A stretch of DNA of 50,031 bases, taken from the NCBI GenBank assembly GCA_030532905.1, contig JAUNKE010000001.1, forward strand, positions 72,601 through 122,631, in the 5' to 3' direction. Made by a program: the position numbers and the translations under genes. The notes beneath the pieces are model-generated. The model had not been told where the DNA came from and made no database searches. It saw only the letters and a list, made by a program, of their open reading frames with translations. This document shows, piece after piece, positions 24,801-36,029 of this stretch; position 1 is the first letter of the stretch; each line of letters opens with the position of its first letter. This DNA comes from Peptostreptococcaceae bacterium. Lineage in GTDB: Bacteria > Bacillota > Clostridia > Peptostreptococcales > Filifactoraceae.

Positions 24801-26560
24801 CGAACGGATACAAATTGAATGCGGAAACCAAGACGATTCAAGTTGCAGCCGGACAAACCGCGGAAGTGACCATCCTCAACGAAAAAGACGGTGGTAACCA
24901 AGGCGGCGGCTCGGGCGGCGGCGGTGGCGGCGGAAATACTCCGGCACAGAAAGGTGTTTTGAAGGTCATCAATCAGGATGAGCAGGATAAGTCTATCTTG
25001 AAAAACGCTCGATTTGAAATTACGAGCGCATCCGGAAACTTCACCATCACTACATTGGAAGGTATGCTTGAAGTAAAAGACCTTGAACCGGGACAATACA
25101 CGATCAAACAAATTGCCGCTCCGGCGGGATACCAAATCAATTCGAATCCGCAAACGATTCAAGTGGAAGCCGGAAAGACAGCGGAAGTTATTATTTACAA
25201 CACAAAACAACCGGTCGTAACCGACGGTCAAATCCAAATTACAAACTTGGATAAGAGCAACAATGCGCCACTCAGCGGTGCGAAATTCAAAGTGACGGGA
25301 GCAAATGTGAATGCCGAGCTTACCGTAACGGATACCAACGGCATCGTATTGAGCGAGCGTCTTGCTCCGGGCGAATATAAAATTGTTCAAACAACTGCTC
25401 CAAGCGGTTACAAATTGAACAGTGAAGAAAAAACGGCAACCGTTGTTGCCAATGAAATTGCCAAAGTAACCATTCTCAACGAAAAAGACGGCGGCAACCA
25501 AGGCGGCGGTCCGGGTGGCGGCGGTGGCGGAGGAAATACTCCGGCACAAAAAGGCAGCCTTCAAATTACAAATCAGGATGAGAAAGACAATTCTCTACTG
25601 AAAAACGCTCAATTTGAAGTATCCGGCGCGCAGACACCGACATTCAAAGTAACGACATTAAACGGCGTGTACGAAGTTAAGGATCTTGAGCCGGGTGAGT
25701 ACACCGTAAAACAAGTGATTGCACCGAGCGGTTATAAACTCAACACGACTGCACAAACCGTAAAAGTTGAAGCAGGAAAGATGGCTGAGGTTCTTATCAA
25801 GAATGTGAAGGACACCAACCAAGGCGGGGGCGGAAATCCCGGCGGTGGTGGCAATCCGGTTCAAAAAGCAACCATCATCGTTGTCAACGAAGACCGTTCG
25901 GACAGCTCACTGCTTAGAAATGCACAATTTGAAATTACAAGCAATGTTTCATCAAGATTTACCATCATGACGCTGAACGGCCGATTGGAAGTAAAAGATC
26001 TTGAGCCGGGACAATATACAATCGTTCAGATATCCGCTCCAAGCGGCAATTACAAACTCAACCCTACTCCGGTAACGGTTGAATTGAAAGCCGGCGACTC
26101 GAAGGAAGTTATCATTCGAAACGAAAAAGATACACCTTCCGGAAGCGGAAATCAAGGCGGCGGAAACTCAGGTGGAGGCACCGGCGGAGGCGGCGGTGGA
26201 AGCAACCGAAGCCCTGTTCGTCCGGATTCCAATTCAGGAACACCAAGTACACCGAACACACCTAGTACTCCTGAGCCACAACCGTCCACGGAAATTCGTG
26301 ATAATCCGACTCCGTTGACAGAGAACTTTACACCATCCTCTGAAGAGAACAAAACAAATCTTCAGGGAGCAAATCGAGAGAAAGCGAAAAATACGAAAAC
26401 CAAGGCTGCAAACAAGAGAGCGAATGTAGCGGTTGCATCGATTTCCAAAGCACCGAAAACCGGTACGCTGTTGAATCCGTTCGCAATGATGACATTACTC
26501 ATCTTGGCGATATGCCTGCTTATCTCCGGTGTACGCGATTTACGATTTAGATTTGAATAA
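21899..26560 (+). CDS. Giant cell-wall adhesin: MSCRAMM-like N-terminus, eleven CnaB/SpaA-like repeats, sortase-type C-terminus
   Basis: The 1553-residue surface protein has a signal peptide (about 1-33). Residues ~35-345 form two Ig-like adhesin domains similar to collagen/fibrinogen-binding MSCRAMMs. Eleven CnaB/SpaA-like domains of 85-95 residues follow (about 346-1410). Gly-rich linkers separate some of them, a Gly/Ser/Pro-rich stalk follows, and the C-terminus is APKTG (1518-1522), a hydrophobic segment and RDLRFRFE. APKTG in place of LPxTG suggests a sortase with relaxed or different preference. In every repeat the usual Lys of the KxD strand is Asn (NxD/E) and the usual Glu of ExxAPxGY is Gln, while the last-strand Asn stays. 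The internal isopeptide bonds of normal CnaB domains are therefore not expected. Ribosome site AAAGGGGG; terminator directly after. Confidence 0.92.
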   Translation: MKKRAIGKILLSITMIISLFVTTVMPTQASYANGRNIGDSITEIYLSHKGSSDKPADNKFQRYEEVRININWDASRYTDLVGGDYLRINLPQNMQLSRQGDLDLKIGDKVVGKASFDVQSGGGGSITMTLTDEVNGLENVKGNLYAFATFLVDDSYNTDVTFPFQVEGNQTFSLTHFIEYITNDVSNEVLVKWEDRGARSLADNTVGWFIRLNLGKKNLNGATIHDRIQTENATYRQDLGPIIALQAYNNAGEWIGAPDNNQRLVEGKDYTVSYGKDGMSMDITFISDVINGKQAKVSYYTTYPVFSTTITNDAKIVASDGSILGHDSSSAINLDGAGGNIIGTKKGQIRIINKEKDALVMLEGGEFNIEGVGKLVTGPDGTVTSGLLKPGDYKVTQTKAKDGYKIDTTEHTVTVPFEAVVELVVENEKITVAPTKGSLKVKNIDKETKAPLQNGVFKLYMPNGEQGFTITAADGTEVFTDLEPGSYTVYQETAPNGYQQEKDTVTVLVNAGEESEIIIENTKIPPKPTTGKIKLINLDSKTNAPLKNGVFKITGPSVDLTVTITDADGSMETQELPAGKYTIVQITEPDGDYLPNKNAVEVDVVAGETVSATIKNEKKPAPPTTGQIRITNQEEGGAPKLLDNAEFEITTPKGDKFKVTTPDGVVLTKQLEPGVYTIRQVTPPTGDYKLNENEYQAQVTAGNITAIIILNKKNVVPPPAPTKGNLKITNMDKNEDKLLLNAEFAIFNEAGDKIETVKTEQGFVVKEELAPGVYKVKQVKAPDGEYKLNPQEQSATVEAGKTAEVVIRNEKTPAAPQKGKLRIVNKDKNDDKLLTNAQFEVSAADGSKFTISTNDGKVETGELDPGMYTVKQIIPPADYKLNDSPEVVEVKVGETAEVVIKNEKLPATEGKIQITNLDKKDNTPLTGGVFKITGNNVDVTLTVTESNGIVISGAIAPGEYSIVQTTAPNGYKLNAETKTIQVAAGQTAEVTILNEKDGGNQGGGSGGGGGGGNTPAQKGVLKVINQDEQDKSILKNARFEITSASGNFTITTLEGMLEVKDLEPGQYTIKQIAAPAGYQINSNPQTIQVEAGKTAEVIIYNTKQPVVTDGQIQITNLDKSNNAPLSGAKFKVTGANVNAELTVTDTNGIVLSERLAPGEYKIVQTTAPSGYKLNSEEKTATVVANEIAKVTILNEKDGGNQGGGPGGGGGGGNTPAQKGSLQITNQDEKDNSLLKNAQFEVSGAQTPTFKVTTLNGVYEVKDLEPGEYTVKQVIAPSGYKLNTTAQTVKVEAGKMAEVLIKNVKDTNQGGGGNPGGGGNPVQKATIIVVNEDRSDSSLLRNAQFEITSNVSSRFTIMTLNGRLEVKDLEPGQYTIVQISAPSGNYKLNPTPVTVELKAGDSKEVIIRNEKDTPSGSGNQGGGNSGGGTGGGGGGSNRSPVRPDSNSGTPSTPNTPSTPEPQPSTEIRDNPTPLTENFTPSSEENKTNLQGANREKAKNTKTKAANKRANVAVASISKAPKTGTLLNPFAMMTLLILAICLLISGVRDLRFRFE
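22936..26132 (+). repeat. Eleven tandem CnaB/SpaA-like domain repeats
   Basis: Each unit reads roughly G-x-hydrophobic-x-N-x-D/E, then LxNAxFE/K, then LxPGxYxVxQxxAPxGYxLN, then a strand ending xNEK. Units 7, 9, 10 and 11 are followed by Gly-rich linkers with GGNQGGG-like sequence. The units differ at DNA level and are old repeats, not recent duplications. Confidence 0.9.
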
Positions 26561-26567
26561 TTTGAGA

Positions 26568-26597
26568 GGCTCATCCTTCGGGATGAGTCTTTTTTTA
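26568..26597 (+). terminator. Intrinsic terminator after the adhesin gene
   Basis: GGCTCATCC-TTCG-GGATGAGTC is a 9-bp stem (one G-T pair) with a stable TTCG tetraloop. Seven T residues follow, starting 8 bases after the stop codon. Confidence 0.93.
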
Positions 26598-26819
26598 TAA
26601 AAATTTCATCGCTTTGCTTGAAAATCAGGTTAGGTCTGGAACCCCACCGCTTTGCCGTTCCATAGGAACGAAACAATTATTATTTCATCTATGGTTTAGT
26701 ATTAAATAGCCCTTCGTAGCTCACTGCCTTGTAGAAAAGTGCTGCGCCGTTTTGTCGGAACGGAAAAAACATGATTTCTCTCTACTTTATTCTTTAGTAT
26801 GCCAAAACTTTTTCGCAAC

Positions 26820-26850
26820 AAAAAATACCATCAGCGTCGCCAATGGTATC
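26820..26850 (-). terminator. Intrinsic terminator of the ATP synthase operon
   Basis: On the minus strand ATACCAT (26849-26843) pairs with ATGGTAT (26831-26825) around an 11-base loop, followed by TTTTTTG. It lies 130 bases past the atpC stop. The span 26598-26978 holds nothing else I can support. Confidence 0.75.
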
Positions 26851-26978
26851 TCTTGGTAAATGGTATTTTATTGATAAATGCAATTCACTTGCATTAAATC
26901 CGATGTTGCGATTCGTTCGCCATTCTCAAAAACTGCCTGCATCTGAGTTTTTTAGCGAACCGAATTTCATTGTGTTGC

Positions 26979-27374
26979 TTATTGTTTTGCGTTGATTCGA
27001 TTGATGGACTTTTTGAGTTTGAACTCGAGCAATTCCACTTCGACGGATTTGTCGGTTTTCTTGATTTGCTCTTCCAAACGACTCTTCGCTTCTTCCGCGC
27101 GAGCCAAATCAATTTCATCAACATATTCCGCTGCGTGACTGATAATCGTCACCGCTTCTTTGGACACCTGTAACAAGCCGCCCGCCAATGTGATATCACG
27201 ATATTTGTTATCCTGCTTGATGGTCGCCTTGCTCACCTTGAGTATGGCGGCAAAGCTGATGTGATTCGGCAAAACCATCATTTCGCCTTCGGTCGTTTGC
27301 ACAATCACACCTTGTACTTTGTCCTCAAAAAATAATTTGTAGGGAGTAACTATACGCAAATTAAATTCGCTCAT
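26979..27374 (-). CDS. atpC: F-type ATP synthase epsilon subunit
   Basis: The 131-residue epsilon subunit of the F1 sector couples the rotor to the catalytic head and restrains ATP hydrolysis. The N-terminal beta domain shows LRIVTPYKLFFEDKVQGVIVQTTEGEMMVLPNH and the LAGGLLQVSKEAVTIISHAAEY strand. The C-terminal helical hairpin is EIDLARAEEAKSRLEEQIKK. The tail is short, as in many clostridia. It is the last gene of the operon, 3 bases after atpD, with AGGAGG just before the ATG. Confidence 0.95.
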   Translation of the reverse strand: MSEFNLRIVTPYKLFFEDKVQGVIVQTTEGEMMVLPNHISFAAILKVSKATIKQDNKYRDITLAGGLLQVSKEAVTIISHAAEYVDEIDLARAEEAKSRLEEQIKKTDKSVEVELLEFKLKKSINRINAKQ

Positions 27375-27377
27375 AAT

Positions 27378-28784
<1,407 letters not shown>

Positions 28785-28799
28785 TTATCCTTGGTAGGA

Positions 28800-29651
28800 T
28801 TATTGTAGGGCTTCCGCGCCGCCGACAATCTCCGAAATTTCCTGTGTGATTGCCGCCTGTCTTGCTCGGTTGTATTGCAAGTTCAGTCCCTCAATCATTT
28901 CATTCGCATTGTCCGTCGCAGATTCCATAGCAGTTCTTCTTGCGCCCTGCTCCGCTGCATACGCATCAATAATTGTCGAATATACAATTCCCTCTAAATA
29001 TCTCGGCACCAAAGTTTTGAATACCGCTCCCGCCGACGGTTCGTATTCGATATCGCCCGATTTTTGTGTCGGCTCCCCTTCTTTGATGAGCGGAAGCAGC
29101 CTTCTTATTCTCGGCACTTGTGAAAGCGATGATACGAACTCGGTATAGCAAATGAATACTTCGTCCACTTCTTTTTTGTCAAAAGCGTCGAGCGCAAAGC
29201 CTACGATTTTTGCGGTATCGACAAAGTTGAGATATTCCGCGATATACGGAAAGTTCTCGATGATGTCGTAGCCTCTTTTCGCAAAGTATTCCTGCGATTT
29301 TCTTCCCACCGTTATAATCTTGGGATTTTTGCCCTGCATTTCATTGACTGCCGCTTTCAGCATATTTGAATTGTATCCGCCCGCCAGACCGCGATCACCC
29401 GCCACGACGATGTAGAGTGAATTTTTGACTTCTCGCTCCACCGTATAAGGCGAATCGGTAATTTTGGTGTGGTGCAAAATATTTTGTATCGTTTCTCTGA
29501 TGATGTTAAAGTATGGTCTGGATTGCTCCACTTTTTCTTTCGCTTTTCTCAGCTTGGAGGATGCAACCAGTTCCATGGCTTTTGTAATCTGCATCGTGCT
29601 CTCGACGCTGCGTATGCGTCGCTTGATGTCTTTCATGCTACCGCCTGCCAT
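28800..29651 (-). CDS. atpG: F-type ATP synthase gamma subunit
   Basis: The 283-residue central shaft has the N-terminal helix MKDIKRRIRSVESTMQITKAMELVASSKLRKAK. The C-terminal helix is AMESATDNANEMIEGLNLQYNRARQAAITQEISEIVGGAEAL, both strongly conserved. AGGAGGAAAAC stands before the ATG, so the MAGGS start is supported. It follows atpA by 15 bases. Confidence 0.97.
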   Translation of the reverse strand: MAGGSMKDIKRRIRSVESTMQITKAMELVASSKLRKAKEKVEQSRPYFNIIRETIQNILHHTKITDSPYTVEREVKNSLYIVVAGDRGLAGGYNSNMLKAAVNEMQGKNPKIITVGRKSQEYFAKRGYDIIENFPYIAEYLNFVDTAKIVGFALDAFDKKEVDEVFICYTEFVSSLSQVPRIRRLLPLIKEGEPTQKSGDIEYEPSAGAVFKTLVPRYLEGIVYSTIIDAYAAEQGARRTAMESATDNANEMIEGLNLQYNRARQAAITQEISEIVGGAEALQ

Positions 29652-29666
29652 GTTTTCCTCCTTTAA

Positions 29667-31181
<1,515 letters not shown>

Positions 31182-31204
31182 CTATTTATCACATCCTTGC
31201 TCAG

Positions 31205-31738
31205 TTATTTGATTAACTCCGAGTGAAGCGCTCTCAGACGGCTGCTGATGCTCGCGTCCAAAGATTTTTCTCCAATTCGGATTTTCATACCACCTATGAT
31301 ACTCGTATCAATTATATTGTTCAGTTCGACTTTTTGTCCCAACTTGGATTCCAGCTTTTCAATCAAGCGTTGTTTTTGCTCTTCATCCATCTCAATGGCG
31401 GTTATTGCTTCGATATAAGCGATGTTTTCAAATTCTCTTTGGAGTTTACGATAGTATTTCGCAATCTCCGGAAGATAGCTCGCACGCCCGTTGCCAATCA
31501 ATACTTTGATAAAATTCTTGGTCGTGTTCTCCACTTTTTTGTCGAATATCGAATCGACGGAAGCAATTTTTTCAGCCTTTGCGATTTGCGGGCTCGTCAA
31601 AAAAACCATGTACTGCGGATTTTCCCGTATAATCGTTGCGATTTCGGAAAGCTCCGAGCCGATTTCGTTCAGAAGATTTTCTTCCTGTGCCAAGCCAAAG
31701 ATAACATCGGTATAGCTTTTTGTTACTAACTCGACCAT
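31205..31738 (-). CDS. atpH: F-type ATP synthase delta subunit
   Basis: The 177-residue delta (OSCP-like) subunit forms the top of the stator. It starts MVELVTKSYTDVIFGLAQEENLL and ends with the family signature IIDTSIIGGMKIRIGEKSLDASISSRLRAL. The start overlaps the end of atpF by 13 bases, so the two are translationally coupled. Confidence 0.94.
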   Translation of the reverse strand: MVELVTKSYTDVIFGLAQEENLLNEIGSELSEIATIIRENPQYMVFLTSPQIAKAEKIASVDSIFDKKVENTTKNFIKVLIGNGRASYLPEIAKYYRKLQREFENIAYIEAITAIEMDEEQKQRLIEKLESKLGQKVELNNIIDTSIIGGMKIRIGEKSLDASISSRLRALHSELIK

Positions 31739-32238
31739 TGCTCGTCACCTATCTCGTTGATCACTTCGTCGATAAGGCTTTTGTTTGCTTGACCGTCCAT
31801 TGATTTTGCAATCAGCTTTTCCGTAGCCAAAATCGCCATATCCGCCACCTCGCCTTTGAGGTTTCGAAGCGCCTTGTCTTTTTCCAGCTCAATATCCTTG
31901 AATGCTCGCTCTTTTAATTTCGCGGACTCCTCTTTCGCCTGCTCGACAATTTCTTCCGCACGAATTTGAGCCGAATTTTTTGCTTTTTCAACAATTTCTC
32001 TGCCCTCCGATTGCGCGCTTGCCAATCTTGCCTCGTATTCCTGCAAGGCTTCATCCGCTTTTTTATTCTTTTGTTCCGCTTCTTCTATCGCAGTCTGAAT
32101 GTCAAGGGTTCTTTTGTCCATGAATTCTTTGACCGGCTTAAAAAGAAAATGTTTGAGCGCCAAGAAAAGGATAATCATATTGGCGATGGTGAATATCATC
32201 TGCCAAAGCTGAATATCAATCAATCCTGCATGTTCCAT
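31726..32238 (-). CDS. atpF: F-type ATP synthase b subunit
   Basis: The 170-residue stator subunit has one N-terminal membrane helix (LWQMIFTIANMIILFLALKHFLF). A long charged coiled coil rich in EEAEQKNKKADEALQEYEARLASAQSEGREI follows. The length is normal. It stands between the c-subunit gene (39-base gap) and atpH (overlap). Confidence 0.95.
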   Translation of the reverse strand: MEHAGLIDIQLWQMIFTIANMIILFLALKHFLFKPVKEFMDKRTLDIQTAIEEAEQKNKKADEALQEYEARLASAQSEGREIVEKAKNSAQIRAEEIVEQAKEESAKLKERAFKDIELEKDKALRNLKGEVADMAILATEKLIAKSMDGQANKSLIDEVINEIGDEQWSS

Positions 32239-32277
32239 TGCGTATCTCCTTTCTTGTATTTACCAAATCGGTTCATA

Positions 32278-32568
<291 letters not shown>

Positions 32569-32581
32569 TTAAAATGAGTCA

Positions 32582-33292
32582 TCAATCCATTGCTCCTGAG
32601 ATGAATATCATCGAAAGCATGGTGAAAATAAATGTCTGCAACAGTCCTGAGAATAAATCAAAGTAACCATGCAAAATAACCGGTATTCCGATTTGCAATA
32701 TCGGAATATTGATACCGATCATTGCCGAAAGATTACCCAGCGCTATATATACCAGCGACATGATAATCAAACCACCCACGAGATTTCCGAAAAGACGGAA
32801 TGACAATGAAATCGGTGTTGCAAGTTCTCCAATCACATTAATCGGCGTCAGCAAAACGAAAGGCTCCGAAAATCCTTTGAGATATTTTCCGAGTCCTTTT
32901 TTGCGGATACCGCTTCCATGGATTAGAAAAAAGGTCATTAGTGAAAGAGAGAGCGTGGTGTTCAAATCGGCTGTCGGCGGTCGAAGCGCAAACAAACCCG
33001 ATAAATTCGAAAATGCGATGAACAAAATTATTGTTCCGATGTAAGGCGCAAATCCGATTTTGTCCTCTCCCATGGTTGAAGCTGTCAGATTATAAATTGC
33101 ACCGACCAACACTTCCACCGCATTCTGAACGCCTTTGGGAACTTTTTGGAAATTTCTTGTCAGCAAATAGGCGCTGATAATTAAAAACAATGAAATCCCC
33201 CACATGACCACAAGCGTCTCCGTCAAGCGAAATCCGCCGATGAGTGGAATGTCTTCGCTGAAAGTATAAACAACTTTTGCTCCAAACTCCAT
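32582..33292 (-). CDS. atpB: F-type ATP synthase a subunit
   Basis: The 236-residue membrane subunit forms the ion half-channels beside the c-ring. The essential arginine is in LSFRLFGNLVGG, preceded by TPINVIGELATPIS. The C-terminal helices read ILHGYFDLFSGLLQTFIFTMLSMIFISGAM. About five to six membrane segments are visible. It follows the small atpI gene by 107 bases and precedes atpE by 43. Confidence 0.97.
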   Translation of the reverse strand: MEFGAKVVYTFSEDIPLIGGFRLTETLVVMWGISLFLIISAYLLTRNFQKVPKGVQNAVEVLVGAIYNLTASTMGEDKIGFAPYIGTIILFIAFSNLSGLFALRPPTADLNTTLSLSLMTFFLIHGSGIRKKGLGKYLKGFSEPFVLLTPINVIGELATPISLSFRLFGNLVGGLIIMSLVYIALGNLSAMIGINIPILQIGIPVILHGYFDLFSGLLQTFIFTMLSMIFISGAMD

Positions 33293-33399
33293 AGTTGATC
33301 TCCTTTCTTGAAAAATTTGTCAAGGCATTGCCTTTTTATTCAAACACATCTTTTATTCTATCGACTAAAAGTTGTGTGAGATAACTAAAATGTAATTTT

Positions 33400-33768
33400 T
33401 TATCCCAATTTGTTCCATATCGTCATCACCAAAATTGCAAATCGAATGCTGACGAGCCCCAAGGTCGTTGCCAATATGTTGATGTTCGGGACCTTTGCCG
33501 AAAGCACCAAAACGGCTCCGTAGATGAGCATGCGCGCGAAATATCGCGAAGTCATCAATTTTTGTGCATCGCCCGGCGAAAGCGTCACCGCTTTTTCAAC
33601 GGTTTTCGCTGTTTGCAAAAACATCAGTGCCGATATCGAAAATCCCAAGAGCAGCCCTTTGACGAATGCTCCGTCATTTTTCACCACGAAGATGCCGATG
33701 CCCAAGGTGATAATCGAAAGGAAAGCCGCATAGGAAATCACTCGAACTCGTAAATCTGAATGCGTCAT
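33400..33768 (-). CDS. atpI: ATP synthase subunit I (AtpI-like membrane protein)
   Basis: The 122-residue protein has four predicted membrane segments: AAFLSIITLGIGIFVV, GLLLGFSISALMFL, MLIYGAVLVLSAKVPNINILATTLGLV and SIRFAILVM. This is the layout of ATP synthase subunit I, which stands ahead of atpB in many operons. Such proteins help assemble or stabilise the rotor ring. It overlaps the upstream gene by 4 bases (ATGA), a sign of coupling. Sequence motifs in this family are weak, so the call rests on topology and place. Confidence 0.75.
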   Translation of the reverse strand: MTHSDLRVRVISYAAFLSIITLGIGIFVVKNDGAFVKGLLLGFSISALMFLQTAKTVEKAVTLSPGDAQKLMTSRYFARMLIYGAVLVLSAKVPNINILATTLGLVSIRFAILVMTIWNKLG

Positions 33769-34178
33769 TTTTTCTCCTTTTCGCCCGATATTTCCGCATC
33801 ATTTTTTTGTATCGCTTCCTTATTATATAGCTTTTTGTCATCCGCCGATTTTTCTTCGCTCTTCGGATGGTCTTTTTTCAAAAAATCATCAACTTCAAAA
33901 ATCGAGCGTTGCGATTTGGGCGCGGAATTTTTCTTTCTCTTGGAGAGCCCGTACGCTCCCGCAATCATATTGTATGCGGAAGAAGCGCCGACCGATACTC
34001 CGAGCAAAATACCAAAAATGACAAAGCCGCTGCCCAATTGCCATCGCTTTGCCAATTCTTGTGTAGCCCATATACTTAAAAAAAGCGGAACAAGAAAAGA
34101 AATGCTGAGTTGTGTCAGTAAAGCTAAACCTTTGCCGATTTCAAAATTCAATTTTCTGTTATTCTTATTCTTTCTCAT
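33765..34178 (-). CDS. AtpZ/AtpI-family protein with charged C-terminal tail
   Basis: The 137-residue first gene of the operon has two membrane helices: LALLTQLSISFLVPLFLSIWATQEL and GSGFVIFGILLGVSVGASSAYNMIAGAY. This is the two-helix form of the AtpZ (F0F1-ATPase subunit) family. After these about 65 mostly charged residues follow (SKRKKNSAPKSQRS...KSEEKSADDKK), longer than usual and probably disordered. The promoter lies directly upstream. Its role is inferred from place. Confidence 0.75.
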   Translation of the reverse strand: MRKNKNNRKLNFEIGKGLALLTQLSISFLVPLFLSIWATQELAKRWQLGSGFVIFGILLGVSVGASSAYNMIAGAYGLSKRKKNSAPKSQRSIFEVDDFLKKDHPKSEEKSADDKKLYNKEAIQKNDAEISGEKEKK

Positions 34179-34208
34179 TATCTTTCCTCATTCAAATCTA
34201 TATCTTTT

Positions 34209-34237
34209 ATACTACTCTAAAAGCCACCCGATGTCAA
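34209..34237 (-). promoter_or_regulatory. Promoter of the ATP synthase operon
   Basis: TTGACA (34237-34232), a 17-base spacer and TAGTAT (34214-34209) stand on the minus strand, about 30 bases before the first start codon. The remaining span to 34547 shows no gene. The open frame at 34490-34550 with AAAGGAG ahead of it has no clear start. Confidence 0.8.
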
Positions 34238-34547
34238 ACGAAAAATTAGTTTTGCACTAGATTTTCCAATTTAGAGCAACAGTTTCACATCGCCTTTAAC
34301 ATTTCTCAAAATGAAGATTCCAACATTTTCCTGCAAGATTCACTCGAAATTCTTGCATAATGAGACTTTTACAATAAGTAAATTTTTTCTCGCTGATTTT
34401 TATCCGTTTTTTAAGACAAAAATGATTTTACTTGTCCAAAATCAATAATTCTTTACAATTCTTATTAAACAATTTACAATAAAAGTAGAAAGGAGCGGCA
34501 TACGCTGAGTTTTACCCCGAATATGTTTTGCGTTGCCGAAAAAGCTT

Positions 34548-35027
34548 ATGAGTAAAGTTGAATTTCGTTTTGCCGAGCGCGCCGATGTACCGCTCATTCT
34601 AAAATTCATTAAAGAGCTTGCGGATTACGAAAAATTGTTGCATGAGGTAGTCGCAACGGAAGAAATTTTGGACGAATGGCTTTTTGAGAGACAGAAGGCG
34701 GAAGTCATATTCGCTTTGGAAAATGGAAAAGAAGTCGGTTTTGCATTGTTCTTTCACAATTTCTCGACCTTCTTGGGAAGAGCCGGCGTTTATTTGGAAG
34801 ATTTGTTCGTGCTTCCGGAATTTCGAGGCAAAGGCTATGGCAAGGCTTTGCTGGAGAAACTTGCCGAAATCGCCGTCGAGCGCGGCTGCGGCCGTTTGGA
34901 ATGGTGGGTGCTGGATTGGAACAAGCCGAGCATCGACTTTTACAAATCGATGGGCGCCGTACCGATGGATGAGTGGACGGTATTTCGTATCGCCGGCGAC
35001 ACTTTGGAAAAGATGGGAAAAAAATAG
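34548..35027 (+). CDS. GNAT acetyltransferase, spermidine/spermine N1-acetyltransferase-like
   Basis: The 159-residue protein has the GNAT acetyl-CoA loop LPEFRGKGYGKALLEKLAEI. Around it are VYLEDLFVLPEF and WWVLDWNKPSIDFYKSMGAVPMDEWTVFRI. Those stretches closely follow the SSAT (diamine/thialysine acetyltransferase) subgroup. A small amine such as a polyamine is the likely substrate, with acetyl-CoA as donor. The ATG at 34548 lacks a good ribosome site. A TTG five codons earlier has none either, so the start is uncertain by a few residues. The gene is single, and a bidirectional terminator follows. Confidence 0.85.
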   Translation: MSKVEFRFAERADVPLILKFIKELADYEKLLHEVVATEEILDEWLFERQKAEVIFALENGKEVGFALFFHNFSTFLGRAGVYLEDLFVLPEFRGKGYGKALLEKLAEIAVERGCGRLEWWVLDWNKPSIDFYKSMGAVPMDEWTVFRIAGDTLEKMGKK

Positions 35028-35073
35028 AATCGCGATTCAAAAATTTTGTAAAGCGAGCGAAAATGACGAATCG

Positions 35074-35118
35074 TAAAAAAACAACCTCTTTCATAGCAAG
35101 AAGAGGTTGTTTCATTTT
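35074..35118. terminator. Bidirectional terminator between acetyltransferase and MscS genes
   Basis: ACAACCTCTT (35081-35090) and AAGAGGTTGT (35101-35110) form a perfect 10-bp stem. On the minus strand it is followed by TTTTTTT (35080-35074), on the plus strand by TTCATTTT. The two genes converge here. Confidence 0.88.
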
Positions 35119-35132
35119 CAAAAAGAAGACTC

Positions 35133-35999
35133 CTATTGTACGATGCGCTTGGTCGGATATGCCAAATCGATGTCATCGTTCATCGCAATCACTTTCAAAA
35201 TGTCTTCCCAGATATCATTGACCGTCTGTCGTTTCGCCTTCGGTGCGCACAGATAGCGCAGCGTCAGCAAAACGCCACTCGGACGCACATCGGTATAGAC
35301 GATGGGTGTAAAATTCTTATAGTAAATCATATATTTGCGAGCCGCTTCCTTGATTGCCTGCTCCGCCTTATCGGTAAAATGCAAGGTATGTTTGTCCACG
35401 ATGCACTCAAATTCTTTTTTCGCTTTCTGCCAATTACTCTCGAAGGTAATTTCCACCTTGATTTCGTTCCATATATAGCGAAAGCCTTTGACATAGTTTA
35501 CAATCGGGTGCAAAAATACATAGTGATTCGGAATATCGACCATGCGTCCCGTGCTCTGCTCGCCGTCCTCCGGCTCGCTCAGCTCAATCAGCGAAAATTG
35601 AAACAGTCGCACATCGATGACATCGCCTCGCTTGCCGTTGATTAAAATTCGGTCGCCTACGGAAAAAGGGCGCTTAAGCAAAATAAAAAGCCAAGCGGCG
35701 ATATTGGAAAAAATATCCTTCAGCGCAATCGCAATACCGGCGGACAAGAGACCGATATAAGTGGTCAGTGAGCCCGGCGTATCGACCCATACGAAAAACA
35801 TCGACACAATATAAATGAAACTCACTATATAATAGGTAGCTTTTCTTGTACGATAGACGCGGTTCGTGTCCGAAATCCTTTTGAACAAAGTTCGGTTGAT
35901 GGCATTGATAATCACAAATGCCAACACGAAACACAACACCGTAATCAAAACTTTGCGTGCCCAGGAATTCTCTTGCATAAAAGTTACGATGGAATCCAT
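35133..35999 (-). CDS. Small-conductance mechanosensitive channel (MscS family)
   Basis: The 288-residue membrane protein has about four membrane helices in the first 110 residues. The conserved pore helix and beta-domain entry are GLLSAGIAIALKDIFSNIAAWLFILLKRPFSVGDRILINGKRGDVIDV. A C-terminal cytoplasmic alpha/beta domain follows. That is the MscS core; such channels open on membrane tension and release osmolytes. I start at 35999 because GAAGGAG is 6 bases upstream. It is monocistronic with its own promoter and ends at a terminator. Confidence 0.93.
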   Translation of the reverse strand: MDSIVTFMQENSWARKVLITVLCFVLAFVIINAINRTLFKRISDTNRVYRTRKATYYIVSFIYIVSMFFVWVDTPGSLTTYIGLLSAGIAIALKDIFSNIAAWLFILLKRPFSVGDRILINGKRGDVIDVRLFQFSLIELSEPEDGEQSTGRMVDIPNHYVFLHPIVNYVKGFRYIWNEIKVEITFESNWQKAKKEFECIVDKHTLHFTDKAEQAIKEAARKYMIYYKNFTPIVYTDVRPSGVLLTLRYLCAPKAKRQTVNDIWEDILKVIAMNDDIDLAYPTKRIVQ

Positions 36000-36029
36000 T
36001 TTCATCTCCTTCAAACGATATTTCTTATA

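Noticed and set aside
24880..26220. Repeated Gly-rich coding stretches, considered as CRISPR or DNA repeats
   Set aside because: They are in frame within the adhesin, vary in length and encode linkers between CnaB-like domains.
26598..26760. Short inverted repeats such as GTTCC-ATA-GGAAC after the adhesin terminator
   Set aside because: Too short, no promoter or T tract, and not related to the hydE-hydG repeat.
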